From NCBI GenBank assembly GCA_027064945.1, contig JAMOPB010000174.1:1-14164 (forward strand): a stretch of DNA of 14,164 nucleotides. The letters are read 5' to 3'. Under the pieces are notes generated by a model. That model worked only from the letters and a program-made list of their open reading frames with translations, was not told the DNA's origin and made no database searches. This DNA is from Candidatus Cloacimonadota bacterium (GTDB taxonomy: Bacteria > Cloacimonadota > Cloacimonadia > Cloacimonadales > TCS61). Position numbers and translations under genes: made by a program. Below, piece after piece: positions 6,504-13,870 of the stretch. How positions within the stretch are numbered: the first letter of the stretch is position 1; each line of letters starts with the position of its first letter.

Positions 6504-7574
6504 CTAAATACTCTCTTTCACGGAAACTATTTCATTTAGGTCTTTTTCAATTTCGGAAAGCTCTTGAAGTGCTTTGTTTAATAATATAACTTTCTGTCTA
6601 TATGGTAAAAATGCACTTTTAAAACCGTTGATAATTATATTTTTCACATCAGAATAATTCAAATTGTAATTTTCTATTGCGATCATAAATTCGTCAGTCA
6701 AAGTAGTATCTGAAACTAATCTATTATCTGTGTTTAGTGTAATTCTTAAGCCATAATCAAAATAGAAGGAGAAAGGATGCTCTTTATAACTTCTTACCGA
6801 TTTTGTGTGTAAATTACTTTTTAAACAAATTTCAAGCGGAATTCTATGGTCATTTACATAGTTCAAAAGATCACCATCTTCTGCTAATCTTGTGCCATGT
6901 CCAATTCTATGAGCGCTGCAATAATGCAAAGCTTGATGAATAGATTTTGGTCCGTATGCTTCACCTGCATGCACCGTTATATTCAGATTGTTATTTAATG
7001 CTAAATAGAAAGCTTCTTTATGCTCTTTTGCAGGATTATTATATTCTGCACCGGCTAAATCAAAACCGATTACTCCTTTATTTTTATAAGCAACTGCCAA
7101 ATTAGCCAAACGCACACTGGTTGCGGGATCCATATTTCTTATTCCGCAAACTATCACTTTAGTGATAATATTATATTTTTTCTCCGCTCTTTTCAAACCG
7201 TTAATCACCGCATCACAAATTTGGCTTAATTTTAAACCTTTATTGATATGTAAAATTGGAGAATAACGAACCTCAATATAACGAATATTCTCTTCTGCCG
7301 CATCTTCAGCCAATTCAAATGCTATTCGTTCCAATGCATCTTCTGTTTGCATCACGCTTAAAGTTACATCAAAAGCTTTTAGATATTCTTCCAAGCTGGA
7401 ACAAGATTCTCCGCAACATACTATTTTTTTAAGATCCTCAGGATTATCTGCAGGTAATTCTACATTTTGTTTTTTAGCGAGATCAAAAATTGTTTCAATT
7501 CTAACTGAACCGTCTAAATGAACATGCAGCTCTGTTTTGGGTAAGCGTTTAATTACTTCTCTTGTAAGTTCCAT
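6504..7574 (-). CDS. add: Adenosine deaminase
   Basis: The 356-residue protein is a metal-dependent amidohydrolase of the adenosine/AMP deaminase family. Zinc and catalytic residues are visible in order: H17-x-H19 in LPKTELHVHLDGS, the HAGEAYG segment with H202 and E205, H226 in RIGHGTRL, and D283 in LNTDNRLVSDTTLT. IRYIEVRYSP (98-107) and CLKSN (250-254) are also typical. It would convert adenosine (and deoxyadenosine) to inosine in purine salvage in the cytoplasm. The metal-site Asp is followed by Asn (TDNR) rather than the Asp of mammalian ADA; from memory this variant is common in bacterial members. Related activities such as adenine, aminodeoxyfutalosine or AMP deaminase cannot be fully excluded by eye. 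It is first in a minus-strand operon with rmuC. Its ATG follows AGGAGA by six bases. Confidence 0.9.
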   Translation of the reverse strand: MELTREVIKRLPKTELHVHLDGSVRIETIFDLAKKQNVELPADNPEDLKKIVCCGESCSSLEEYLKAFDVTLSVMQTEDALERIAFELAEDAAEENIRYIEVRYSPILHINKGLKLSQICDAVINGLKRAEKKYNIITKVIVCGIRNMDPATSVRLANLAVAYKNKGVIGFDLAGAEYNNPAKEHKEAFYLALNNNLNITVHAGEAYGPKSIHQALHYCSAHRIGHGTRLAEDGDLLNYVNDHRIPLEICLKSNLHTKSVRSYKEHPFSFYFDYGLRITLNTDNRLVSDTTLTDEFMIAIENYNLNYSDVKNIIINGFKSAFLPYRQKVILLNKALQELSEIEKDLNEIVSVKESI

Positions 7575-7694
7575 TTTTTCTCCTATTTATCTATTTTTTG
7601 TTTTTATCGATTTTTAAATGCTAATTATTGAAAATATTTTATGCTGATGTTAAATGTCAAATAAAGAATTACTTTTTCTCCTATTTCTATTTTT
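7575..7694. repeat. Imperfect direct repeat of the add leader
   Basis: The add ribosome-binding region (7575 to about 7597) recurs at 7673-7694. Both copies carry TTTTTCTCCTATTT followed by CTATTTT, differing by a two-base AT insertion. On the minus strand the outer copy also contains AGGAGAAAAA, but no start codon follows it. The sequence is low in complexity, so chance similarity is possible. Confidence 0.35.
7631..7660 (-). promoter_or_regulatory. add: Candidate promoter of the add-rmuC operon
   Basis: On the minus strand a perfect TTGACA (7655-7660) is followed after 18 bases by TATTTT (7631-7636). That would place the transcript start near 7624, about 50 bases before the add ATG. The -10 box is weak, matching four of six consensus bases. 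Confidence 0.4.
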
Positions 7695-7743
7695 AGGTTA
7701 GAAAATATACAGTTTTTGCTTTCTCAATATTTTTCCCCAAAAC

Positions 7744-7765
7744 AAAAAACCGCACCGAAGTGCGG
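7744..7765 (-). terminator. Rho-independent terminator with UUCG tetraloop
   Basis: On the minus strand CCGCAC, TTCG, GTGCGG (7765 down to 7750) is followed at once by six Ts and then GTT. The perfect six-pair GC-rich stem is closed by the extra-stable cUUCGg loop. It lies 30 bases beyond the stop of the DUF6588-like gene and isolates that transcript from add. Confidence 0.93.
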
Positions 7766-7795
7766 AATATAATAATCTCAGTTGAAAACAGTTTT

Positions 7796-8866
7796 TTAGA
7801 AAGCAACTCCTAAATTGGCAGTTATAGAATTATATTTCCCAATATTATAATCAGCACTAAAGTAATAAACTCCCAATCTAAATGCACTACCAATAACTAA
7901 TCGTCCTTCATTTTCTCCATCCATTTCAAAATTAATATTCTGAGTTATAGATTCATGTGTTATAGGATTTTCTCCGATTTCATAATCATAATCAAATTCC
8001 ATTGTTGATTTCTCGTACATCAAGCCGGTATATGGAGTAATGCTAAGAAATCTAAAACCGAAAGTTTTCCCGGCATTTAAACCAACTGTTGTTGCCTTAG
8101 CATCTACAATATCACCGATTTTTAATCGCTGTGTAAAAGCTGAAAGAGAGATGTCAATTGGCATAGGAACAGGTATCCACGCTTTAACGTTATGTTGCAA
8201 ACCAACGCCCCAATAACTAAATTCGCCTAAGTCTTCAATTTCTATTGATGATAAATATCTTAAATATGCTCTTGTACCATATACAGTTCCAACTCCTAAT
8301 TGTGGAGCAAATAATGGCAATGCAGAAATATCATCTAATTTCCCGCCCACACCTGTATCGATAGTATGCTGTGGGATTGTATAAACATCTGTCATGCCGG
8401 CAGCTGTTGTAATTTCAATTGGTTTTTCAAAGAAATCAATCAACACATGATCATCTTCATCACCTATGATGGTAGCTCCTGAAATTCCAACTGTAAATTT
8501 CTCGCTCAACAATTTATCGATTAACGCATCTTGAATTGTAGGAATATCTGAAACACCTTCAATTAAATCTTCCGCTTGCTCCCTGGTTAAATAGAAATCT
8601 CCTGTTGTTGAAAAGTGTTTATCGTCATCAGGAAACAGTGTAAGCATTGAAACGATTCCGAATTCCACATCTAATCCTAAGATACTTTTTTTAGGTACAC
8701 TGTGAAACCAACCTCCATCCATATTTGTGCCAAATGCAGTTACTAACGGGCTCACATAACATTTTGCAGCATCTCCTGATAGGTTATCCATTGTCTCTTC
8801 AAATGAACCGGCAAACAATCCCGAAACAATAAACAAAACTACAAATCCTAAAACAATTTTTTTCAT
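7796..8866 (-). CDS. Outer-membrane protein, DUF6588-like
   Basis: The 356-residue product starts at an ATG six bases after GGAGG (minus strand). Residues 1 to about 19 are a clear signal peptide (MKK, hydrophobic run, LFAGS). The mature protein has an acidic early region and then strand-like segments with alternating hydrophobic residues. These include YWGVGLQHNVKAWIPVPMPI, AGKTFGFRFLSITPYTGLMY and LGVYYFSADYNIGKYNSITA. It ends in LGVAF, a C-terminal Phe typical of barrels. The 'GVGLQHN-x-K-x-WIP' stretch resembles DUF6588 proteins that I recall from Bacteroidetes; this is from memory and should be treated as tentative. It is transcribed alone, with its own promoter region and terminator. 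The function is unknown; localisation in the outer membrane is the supported inference. Confidence 0.7.
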   Translation of the reverse strand: MKKIVLGFVVLFIVSGLFAGSFEETMDNLSGDAAKCYVSPLVTAFGTNMDGGWFHSVPKKSILGLDVEFGIVSMLTLFPDDDKHFSTTGDFYLTREQAEDLIEGVSDIPTIQDALIDKLLSEKFTVGISGATIIGDEDDHVLIDFFEKPIEITTAAGMTDVYTIPQHTIDTGVGGKLDDISALPLFAPQLGVGTVYGTRAYLRYLSSIEIEDLGEFSYWGVGLQHNVKAWIPVPMPIDISLSAFTQRLKIGDIVDAKATTVGLNAGKTFGFRFLSITPYTGLMYEKSTMEFDYDYEIGENPITHESITQNINFEMDGENEGRLVIGSAFRLGVYYFSADYNIGKYNSITANLGVAF

Positions 8867-8915
8867 AACTCCTCCAATTTTGTTTTATAATCTCTTAATT
8901 TCTTTATATGAAATT

Positions 8916-8945
8916 AAAATAATTTCTTTCCAAATTCTAAGTCAA
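8916..8945 (-). promoter_or_regulatory. Candidate promoter of the DUF6588-like gene
   Basis: On the minus strand TTGACT (8940-8945) precedes TATTTT (8916-8921) with an 18-base spacer. This is the same arrangement as the add candidate. The start would fall near 8909, about 40 bases upstream of the ATG. Confidence 0.35.
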
Positions 8946-8974
8946 GCAAATAGCATAATAAAGATATTCTCCAT

Positions 8975-8998
8975 CTTTTGAAAATCTATTTTCAAAGG
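8975..8998. promoter_or_regulatory. Palindrome in divergent intergenic region, possible operator
   Basis: TTTGAAAAT (8977-8985) and ATTTTCAAA (8988-8996) form a perfect nine-base inverted repeat separated by CT. One G-T and one C-G pair extend it outward. It lies between the divergent DUF6588-like gene and coaBC, about 30 bases upstream of the former's -35 candidate and 52 bases upstream of the coaBC -35. The two-base centre makes an RNA hairpin unlikely, so a dimeric regulator site is the better reading. Confidence 0.35.
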
Positions 8999-9050
8999 AA
9001 CAAAAAGACTAACAATTTGCCCCTTATTTTTCTAACGTTGCTTACATAAA

Positions 9051-9079
9051 TTGATTTAATTGACGGAAAACACTATAAT
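9051..9079 (+). promoter_or_regulatory. coaBC: Sigma-70-type promoter of the coaBC operon
   Basis: TTGATT (9051-9056) and a perfect TATAAT (9074-9079) are separated by the ideal 17 bases. Transcription would start near 9086, giving a leader of about 33 bases with GGAG (9109-9112) six bases before the coaBC ATG. It is the best promoter in the window and probably drives all six downstream genes. Confidence 0.75.
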
Positions 9080-9118
9080 AACAATTTGGAAAATTAATAC
9101 TTATATTTGGAGTAAATT

Positions 9119-10279
9119 ATGCTAAATGATAAAAAAATATTATTAGGAGTAACAGGCGGAATAGCTGCTTACAAAGCTGTTGATTTGGCAAGTAAACTAA
9201 CTTCGGCTGGTGCAATAGTGAAAACTATTCTCACAAAAAATGCTTGTGAGATTATCTCTCCACTTACGTTTAAATCTATCACGCATCAAAAAGTAATAAC
9301 AAAAATGTTTGATGTGGAAGCTGATATTGAACATATATCTTTGGCCGATTGGGCAGATTTGATTGTTATTGCTCCGGCAACTGCAAATATCATTGGCAAG
9401 ACGGCTTCAGGAATAGCTGATGATCTTCTAAGTACTACAATTATGGCAACCACAGCAAAAGTTTTTTTTGTTCCTGCAATGAATATACATATGTATGAAA
9501 ATCCGATCGTTCAGGATAACATCAATAAACTTTCCGAGTTAGGTTATCTATTTATGGAACCTGAACATGGCAAATTAGCTTGTGGTTATGAAGGAAAAGG
9601 TAGATTTCCAAAAACTCCGGAAATTATTTCCTATATCGATACATATCTAAATTATTCACGGGACTTGATTGAGAAAAAAATCCTCATTACCGCAGGTGCT
9701 AGTAGGGAGAAACTTGATCCGATGCGTTTTTTAACCAATTTTTCAAGTGGGAAAATGGGATTAGCTCTTGCCAAAGCTGCCCACATTCGAGGTGCCAAAG
9801 TAAAACTTATTCATGCAGCAATGCAAGATGATATTCCTGAATATTTAGATTCTGAAGAAGCAATAAGTGCACAAGAAATGTATGATTCTGTTCATAAGAT
9901 AAAAGATGAATATAATTGTGTGATAATGAGTGCTGCAGTTGCAGATTATACATTTAAAGACTATTCTCAACAAAAATTGAAAAAGCAAGATGATCTCTCT
10001 TTTTCAATGGTACGAACTAAAGATATTTTAAAATCTTTGGGACAAACAAAGAAAAGTAATCAATATTTAGTTGGTTTTGCTGCTGAAAGCGAAAATATTA
10101 TTGAAAATGCCAAATCAAAATTTTTTAAGAAAAATCTCGATATGATTATTGCCAATAATCTGCAAGTAGCAGGTAAGAAATTTAGCGAAATTACTATTAT
10201 CACAAAAAATTCTCAATCCAAAATCTCAGGTTCGAAATTTGATTTAGCACATAATATTTTGGATAACATTTTCAAATAA
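9119..10279 (+). CDS. coaBC: Bifunctional phosphopantothenoylcysteine decarboxylase / phosphopantothenate-cysteine ligase
   Basis: The 386-residue protein has both CoaBC halves. The CoaC flavoprotein half (1 to about 180) shows GVTGGIAAYKA (10-20), catalytic H72 in IEHISLADWAD, APATANIIGKTASGIADDLL (85-104), PAMN with N122 and the LACGYEGKGR loop with active-site C155. The CoaB half (about 185-386) shows ITAGASREKLDPMRFLTNFSSGKMG (190-214) with the conserved Asn at 207, MSAAVADY (270-277) and the lysine cluster KLKK (286-289). It would add cysteine to 4'-phosphopantothenate and then decarboxylate the product to 4'-phosphopantetheine in coenzyme A synthesis, in the cytoplasm. TAGAS replaces the more usual TAGGT in the CoaB loop. 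It leads the operon, 12 bases ahead of the SDR gene. Confidence 0.96.
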   Translation: MLNDKKILLGVTGGIAAYKAVDLASKLTSAGAIVKTILTKNACEIISPLTFKSITHQKVITKMFDVEADIEHISLADWADLIVIAPATANIIGKTASGIADDLLSTTIMATTAKVFFVPAMNIHMYENPIVQDNINKLSELGYLFMEPEHGKLACGYEGKGRFPKTPEIISYIDTYLNYSRDLIEKKILITAGASREKLDPMRFLTNFSSGKMGLALAKAAHIRGAKVKLIHAAMQDDIPEYLDSEEAISAQEMYDSVHKIKDEYNCVIMSAAVADYTFKDYSQQKLKKQDDLSFSMVRTKDILKSLGQTKKSNQYLVGFAAESENIIENAKSKFFKKNLDMIIANNLQVAGKKFSEITIITKNSQSKISGSKFDLAHNILDNIFK

Positions 10280-10291
10280 CCAAGGAAATAA

Positions 10292-11038
10292 ATGATGAAA
10301 AAAGCAATAATTATCACCGGCGCTAATGGTAATGTAGGAGCTTATTTTGCTCATCAATATGCTGAACAAAATGAAAAACTAATATTGATTTTACACAAAC
10401 AGTCCAATCGTGTGAAAGATCTTATCGAAAATGGAAACGTAAAATTATTATATTTAAATTTAGCTGATTTAAACGAAACTAAAAATAAATTTGATGCTCT
10501 GATAAAAAAAACTAACTGGCTTCCAACCAGATTAATTCATACTGCCACAATTAGATCTCATGACTTCAAACCTTTAGTAGACACTGATCCAACTCTTTGG
10601 GGTAAGATTATAAACACAAATATTGTTGGTACTTTCAATTTATTAAAAACGGTTCTACCCTATTTTACGAAAAATCAATATGGTAAAATTGTGTTGTTTG
10701 GTTCCAACGTAACCAGAATAGGATTACCAAAAGGTAGTGCTTATGCTGCATCAAAAGCTGCAATTGCTAATTTAGGAAGAACTCTGGCAGCAGAAGAAGC
10801 AAAAAATAATATCATCGTAAATACTGTTTCTCCGGGACCAATTAAAATTGACGATTCCTCTTTTTCAGAAAGTTATCGTAAATTCCGAAGAGAATATTAC
10901 AAAGAAAAAGAGCGTGAAATACCGTTAAAAAGATGTGCCACTTTTGATGATCTTTTTGGCATCTGCTCTTTCTTACTTTCTGAGGAAAATTCCTATATTA
11001 CAGGTGAGGAATTTTACATCACCGGAGGAAAACTTTAA
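10292..11038 (+). CDS. Short-chain dehydrogenase/reductase, FabG-like
   Basis: The 248-residue protein has a Rossmann nucleotide-binding start, IIITGANGNVG (6-16), and the SDR catalytic set: N110 in INTNIVGTFN, S138 in VLFGSN, and Y151-x-x-x-K155 in SAYAASK. VNTVSPGPI (176-184) and a C-terminal YITGGKL resemble 3-oxoacyl-ACP reductases. The glycine motif is TGxxGxxG, the spacing of extended SDRs, although length and C-terminus are classical. The usual NNAG motif is replaced by HTAT (83-86). Substrate and cofactor preference cannot be read; lipid, polyketide-like or sugar substrates are all possible. AAGGA (10282-10286) precedes tandem ATGs at 10292 and 10295, and the first is used here. The stop overlaps the next ATG by one base, so translation is coupled to the Omp85-like gene. 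Confidence 0.85.
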   Translation: MMKKAIIITGANGNVGAYFAHQYAEQNEKLILILHKQSNRVKDLIENGNVKLLYLNLADLNETKNKFDALIKKTNWLPTRLIHTATIRSHDFKPLVDTDPTLWGKIINTNIVGTFNLLKTVLPYFTKNQYGKIVLFGSNVTRIGLPKGSAYAASKAAIANLGRTLAAEEAKNNIIVNTVSPGPIKIDDSSFSESYRKFRREYYKEKEREIPLKRCATFDDLFGICSFLLSEENSYITGEEFYITGGKL

Positions 11039-12093
11039 TGAATAAGAAATTACTCTTATTATTCATAATTGCTATTTTTGCTATCCAATTAACAGCAAAA
11101 ATAGAATGGGCTGCATATCCGGCAGGCGGGTATTCCGATGAAACAGATTTGTCGTTCGGATTACTTGCATACTTACGTTTCACACCTGAAATTCAGGATT
11201 CCTCAAAAAAGGTAAACTCAGTTTATTTCCTATCTAAATATACTCTGAAAGATCAATTTATTTTCGCTCTTAATCCTGAACTTTATTACCAAAATGGAAA
11301 ATATAGATTAAATTCTAACTTAGAGTTTCGCTCTTGGCCAACCACATTTTATGGAATAGGAAATAATACGGATTTAGACGATTCAGAAGAATATACTCCC
11401 GAAAGTTATTTTATCGATTTTGAATTAAGCAGAAAACTAATTTCAAATTTATCAATTTCAATTCAAACGGATTTTTCAAGCTTCCAGATAAAAAAGATTG
11501 AAACTGACAGCGCATTGGAAATTTACAAAAAATACTCACAGGCTTCCGCTATTGGTTTGGGACTTTGCTGGGATAGCAGAAACGGTCAATTTTATCCGAC
11601 AAAAGGATTTTATGGAAAATACAATGTTAATTTTTTCGACGATCTTTTTTCCTCTGATTACTCTTTCATCCAGCATTCTTTTGATATTAGACAATTCCTG
11701 AAAGTATCTTCTAAAAGCGTACTAAGTTGGCAATTTATTGGAGCTTTTTCTTCAGGAAATGTGCCATTTTTCAAAAAATACCGTTTAGATAATAATATGC
11801 GTGGCATTCCTGCTAATTTGCATATTGATGAAAATTTCAGTGTATTACGCAGCGAATATAAAATTTTCCCATGGCGAGGATATTTTTCTCAAAAAATCGG
11901 ATTTGCCACTTTTTTGGAATTTGGCAGTGTCTTTGATAAATTGGAAAACTATCAAATAAAAGATAACAAAATAAATTACGGAGCCGGATTCCGCTATACT
12001 ATTATTCCCGGAGATAAATTAAACTTCCGAATAGATGTAGGATTTGGAGAAAATGGTCAACAGCTAACAATTATGGCTTCAGAGGAATTTTAA
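11038..12093 (+). CDS. POTRA-less Omp85/BamA-type outer-membrane barrel protein
   Basis: The 351-residue product begins with a signal peptide (MNKKLLLLFIIAIFAIQLTA) and shows hallmarks of the bacterial surface antigen (D15/BamA) barrel: FYGIGNNT (104-111), CWDSRNGQFYPTKGFYGKY (177-195), and MRGI (254-257) at the place of the conserved loop-6 (V/F)RGF motif. A barrel-like segment and a C-terminal EEF follow. There is no room for POTRA domains: the first barrel motifs appear by residue 100. It is therefore not the essential BamA, and resembles the short Omp85 barrels often annotated as surface antigen or BamA/TamA-family proteins. The role is unknown; protein or lipid insertion or export are possibilities. 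It overlaps both the SDR stop and the DUF3108 start by one base. Confidence 0.8.
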   Translation: MNKKLLLLFIIAIFAIQLTAKIEWAAYPAGGYSDETDLSFGLLAYLRFTPEIQDSSKKVNSVYFLSKYTLKDQFIFALNPELYYQNGKYRLNSNLEFRSWPTTFYGIGNNTDLDDSEEYTPESYFIDFELSRKLISNLSISIQTDFSSFQIKKIETDSALEIYKKYSQASAIGLGLCWDSRNGQFYPTKGFYGKYNVNFFDDLFSSDYSFIQHSFDIRQFLKVSSKSVLSWQFIGAFSSGNVPFFKKYRLDNNMRGIPANLHIDENFSVLRSEYKIFPWRGYFSQKIGFATFLEFGSVFDKLENYQIKDNKINYGAGFRYTIIPGDKLNFRIDVGFGENGQQLTIMASEEF

Positions 12094-12851
12094 TGAAATT
12101 TACCAATAAATTGTTTTTCCTAATGCTTTTCTTATTTGTAATAAATTTACATGCTTTTGAAATTGGCGAAAAACTTTCTTTTGAACTAAGTTACGGCATG
12201 ATCTCAGCCGGAAGTTCTACCATTGAAGTTAATGAAACTGTTTACTTAGATAGCATAAACTGCTTGGAAATATCATCATATTCCAGAACTAATAATTTTT
12301 TCGATAAGATTTTCAAGGTTAGAGACAAAATAAATTCCGTTTGGGATCTTGAAAAAAATCAATCATATAAATTTTCTAAAAAACTTCATGAAGGCAAATA
12401 TGTCCAAAATAGGATTCATTATTATTATCCTGAAACAGGATTGACTGTTTACATGAAAAAAGATAAAAAATCTACCAAATATAAAACCAAAACATTAGAA
12501 ATTCCACAGCACACACACGATATTCTTAGTGCATTTTACTGGGCTAGGACTCAAGATTTCTGCGTTGGTGATACACTTTTCACAAATATCACTGTTGATG
12601 GCAAAAGTTATGTAGCAGGATTGTTGATTCATAAATTGGAAACAATTCCAACAATTTATGGAGAAAAAGAATGCTTTGTAATTGAGCCGATGTTACAAGG
12701 AGATTCCATTTTTAAGCAAACCGGAAAAATCCTAATTTGGTTAAGTAACGACAAATGGAAGATTCCAATGAAAATAGAAAGCAAAATTGTTTTTGGTAGA
12801 TTCAAAGCAGTATTAAATGAGGTTTCGAATGTCACTTACAAAAAAAAGTAG
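12093..12851 (+). CDS. DUF3108 periplasmic protein
   Basis: The 252-residue protein has a signal peptide (1 to about 21, ending LHAFEIGE). The body then matches DUF3108: FEIGEKLSFELSYGMISAG (22-40), a strand-rich core with YYYPETG and IPQHTHDILSAFYWAR, and a late IWLSNDKWKIPMKIESK. The family adopts a lipocalin-like or LolA/B-like beta fold, and its members are predicted in the periplasm or outer membrane; their function is not established. No lipobox cysteine is seen at the signal peptide end, so it is probably soluble. Its ATG overlaps the Omp85-like stop, and its end overlaps the queA start by 23 bases. Pairing with an outer-membrane barrel suggests a joint envelope role, which is inference. 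Confidence 0.83.
   Translation: MKFTNKLFFLMLFLFVINLHAFEIGEKLSFELSYGMISAGSSTIEVNETVYLDSINCLEISSYSRTNNFFDKIFKVRDKINSVWDLEKNQSYKFSKKLHEGKYVQNRIHYYYPETGLTVYMKKDKKSTKYKTKTLEIPQHTHDILSAFYWARTQDFCVGDTLFTNITVDGKSYVAGLLIHKLETIPTIYGEKECFVIEPMLQGDSIFKQTGKILIWLSNDKWKIPMKIESKIVFGRFKAVLNEVSNVTYKKK
12819..12822 (+). promoter_or_regulatory. queA: Shine-Dalgarno site that sets the queA start
   Basis: GAGG at 12819-12822 lies six bases before the ATG at 12829. An earlier in-frame ATG at 12817 overlaps the site itself and lacks its own, so the later codon is preferred. Confidence 0.65.
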
Positions 12852-13860
12852 CTATTTCTACGATTTACCGGAAAATTTAATAGCATACGAACCAATGAAA
12901 AAGCGTTCTGAATCACGCTTGATGCATTTAGATAGATCCAATGGTCAAGTAGAACATTACCATTTTTCACAATTACCGGAGCTGTTGCAAGCCGGTGACT
13001 TATTAGTTTTAAATAACACAAAAGTAATTCCCGCCAGACTGATAGGAAAAAAAATTACCGGCGCTGAGGTAGAAGTTTTTCTATTAAATCAAATTGATGA
13101 TTCTAAATGGGAATGCTTAGTAAAACCGGGACGTAGATTGAAACCCGGTAGTGAAGTTATCTTTTCAGATAAATTAAGCTGTAAAATATTAGATTTTGCA
13201 GACGATGGCGGCAGAATTGTAGAATTTTATTGGGAAGGTTCCTTCTGGAAAATTATCGAAGAAATTGGAAATATGCCATTGCCACCATATATAAAAAGAA
13301 AAGCTGTAGAGGAAGATAAGAAAACATATCAAACAGTTTACGCTGAAACTCGTGGTAGTGTGGCTGCACCAACAGCAGGCTTACATTTTACCAAAGAAAT
13401 TTTTCAGCTTTTGGAAGAAAAAGGCGTACAAACTGCTGAAGTGCTTTTACACGTTGGTTTGGGAACTTTCCGACCTGTAAAGGAAGATGATATTAAAAAT
13501 CATAAAATGCACAGTGAATATTGTCAGATTTCTTCTCAAACTGCCGAGAAAATCAATAAAGCTAAAGCTGAAGGACGTAGAGTAATTGCTGTGGGAACAA
13601 CTTCCACCAGAACTTTGGAAAGTTTTGCTGAAAACGGACGAGTTCAATCCGGCTCTAAATGGACTGATATTTTCATTTATCCAGGAATAGATCTACAAAT
13701 AATTGATGGATTAATCACAAATTTCCATATGCCTGAATCTACACTTCTTATGCTTATCTCAGCCTTTGCGGGTTATGAAAATGTTATGAATGCATACAAA
13801 ATTGCTGTCGAAAAAAAATATCGTTTCTTCAGTTATGGTGATTCCATGCTGATACTTTAG
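12829..13860 (+). CDS. queA: S-adenosylmethionine:tRNA ribosyltransferase-isomerase
   Basis: The 343-residue protein matches QueA along its whole length. It begins FYDLPENLIAYEPMKKRSESRL and has DLLVLNNTKVIPARLIGKK (57-75), VKPGRRLKPG (98-107), GNMPLPPYIKR (147-157), TRGSVAAPTAGLHFT (174-188), HVGLGTFRPV (208-217) and NFHMPESTLLML (298-309). It closes with YRFFSYGDSML. QueA transfers and isomerises the ribosyl part of S-adenosylmethionine onto preQ1 in tRNA to make epoxyqueuosine, in the cytoplasm. Length is standard for the family. The start overlaps the DUF3108 gene by 23 bases in another frame. No other queuosine gene (queF, tgt, queG) is in the window. Confidence 0.96.
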   Translation: MSLTKKSSYFYDLPENLIAYEPMKKRSESRLMHLDRSNGQVEHYHFSQLPELLQAGDLLVLNNTKVIPARLIGKKITGAEVEVFLLNQIDDSKWECLVKPGRRLKPGSEVIFSDKLSCKILDFADDGGRIVEFYWEGSFWKIIEEIGNMPLPPYIKRKAVEEDKKTYQTVYAETRGSVAAPTAGLHFTKEIFQLLEEKGVQTAEVLLHVGLGTFRPVKEDDIKNHKMHSEYCQISSQTAEKINKAKAEGRRVIAVGTTSTRTLESFAENGRVQSGSKWTDIFIYPGIDLQIIDGLITNFHMPESTLLMLISAFAGYENVMNAYKIAVEKKYRFFSYGDSMLIL

Positions 13861-13870
13861 GATTAAAAAA

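Noticed and set aside
4815..7574. The add-rmuC-small protein operon as a defence island
   Set aside because: RmuC is a widespread housekeeping family and adenosine deaminase is salvage metabolism. No toxin, effector, methylase or mobility gene is nearby.
11498..11701. 67-residue plus-strand ORF inside the Omp85-like gene
   Set aside because: Out-of-frame shadow of a gene with clear barrel motifs, and no recognisable features of its own.
12836..13021. 61-residue minus-strand ORF over the queA start
   Set aside because: Antisense to conserved QueA sequence, and no start signal was seen.
13447..13647. 66-residue minus-strand ORF within queA
   Set aside because: Antisense to the highly conserved QueA core; Ser/Phe-rich shadow composition.
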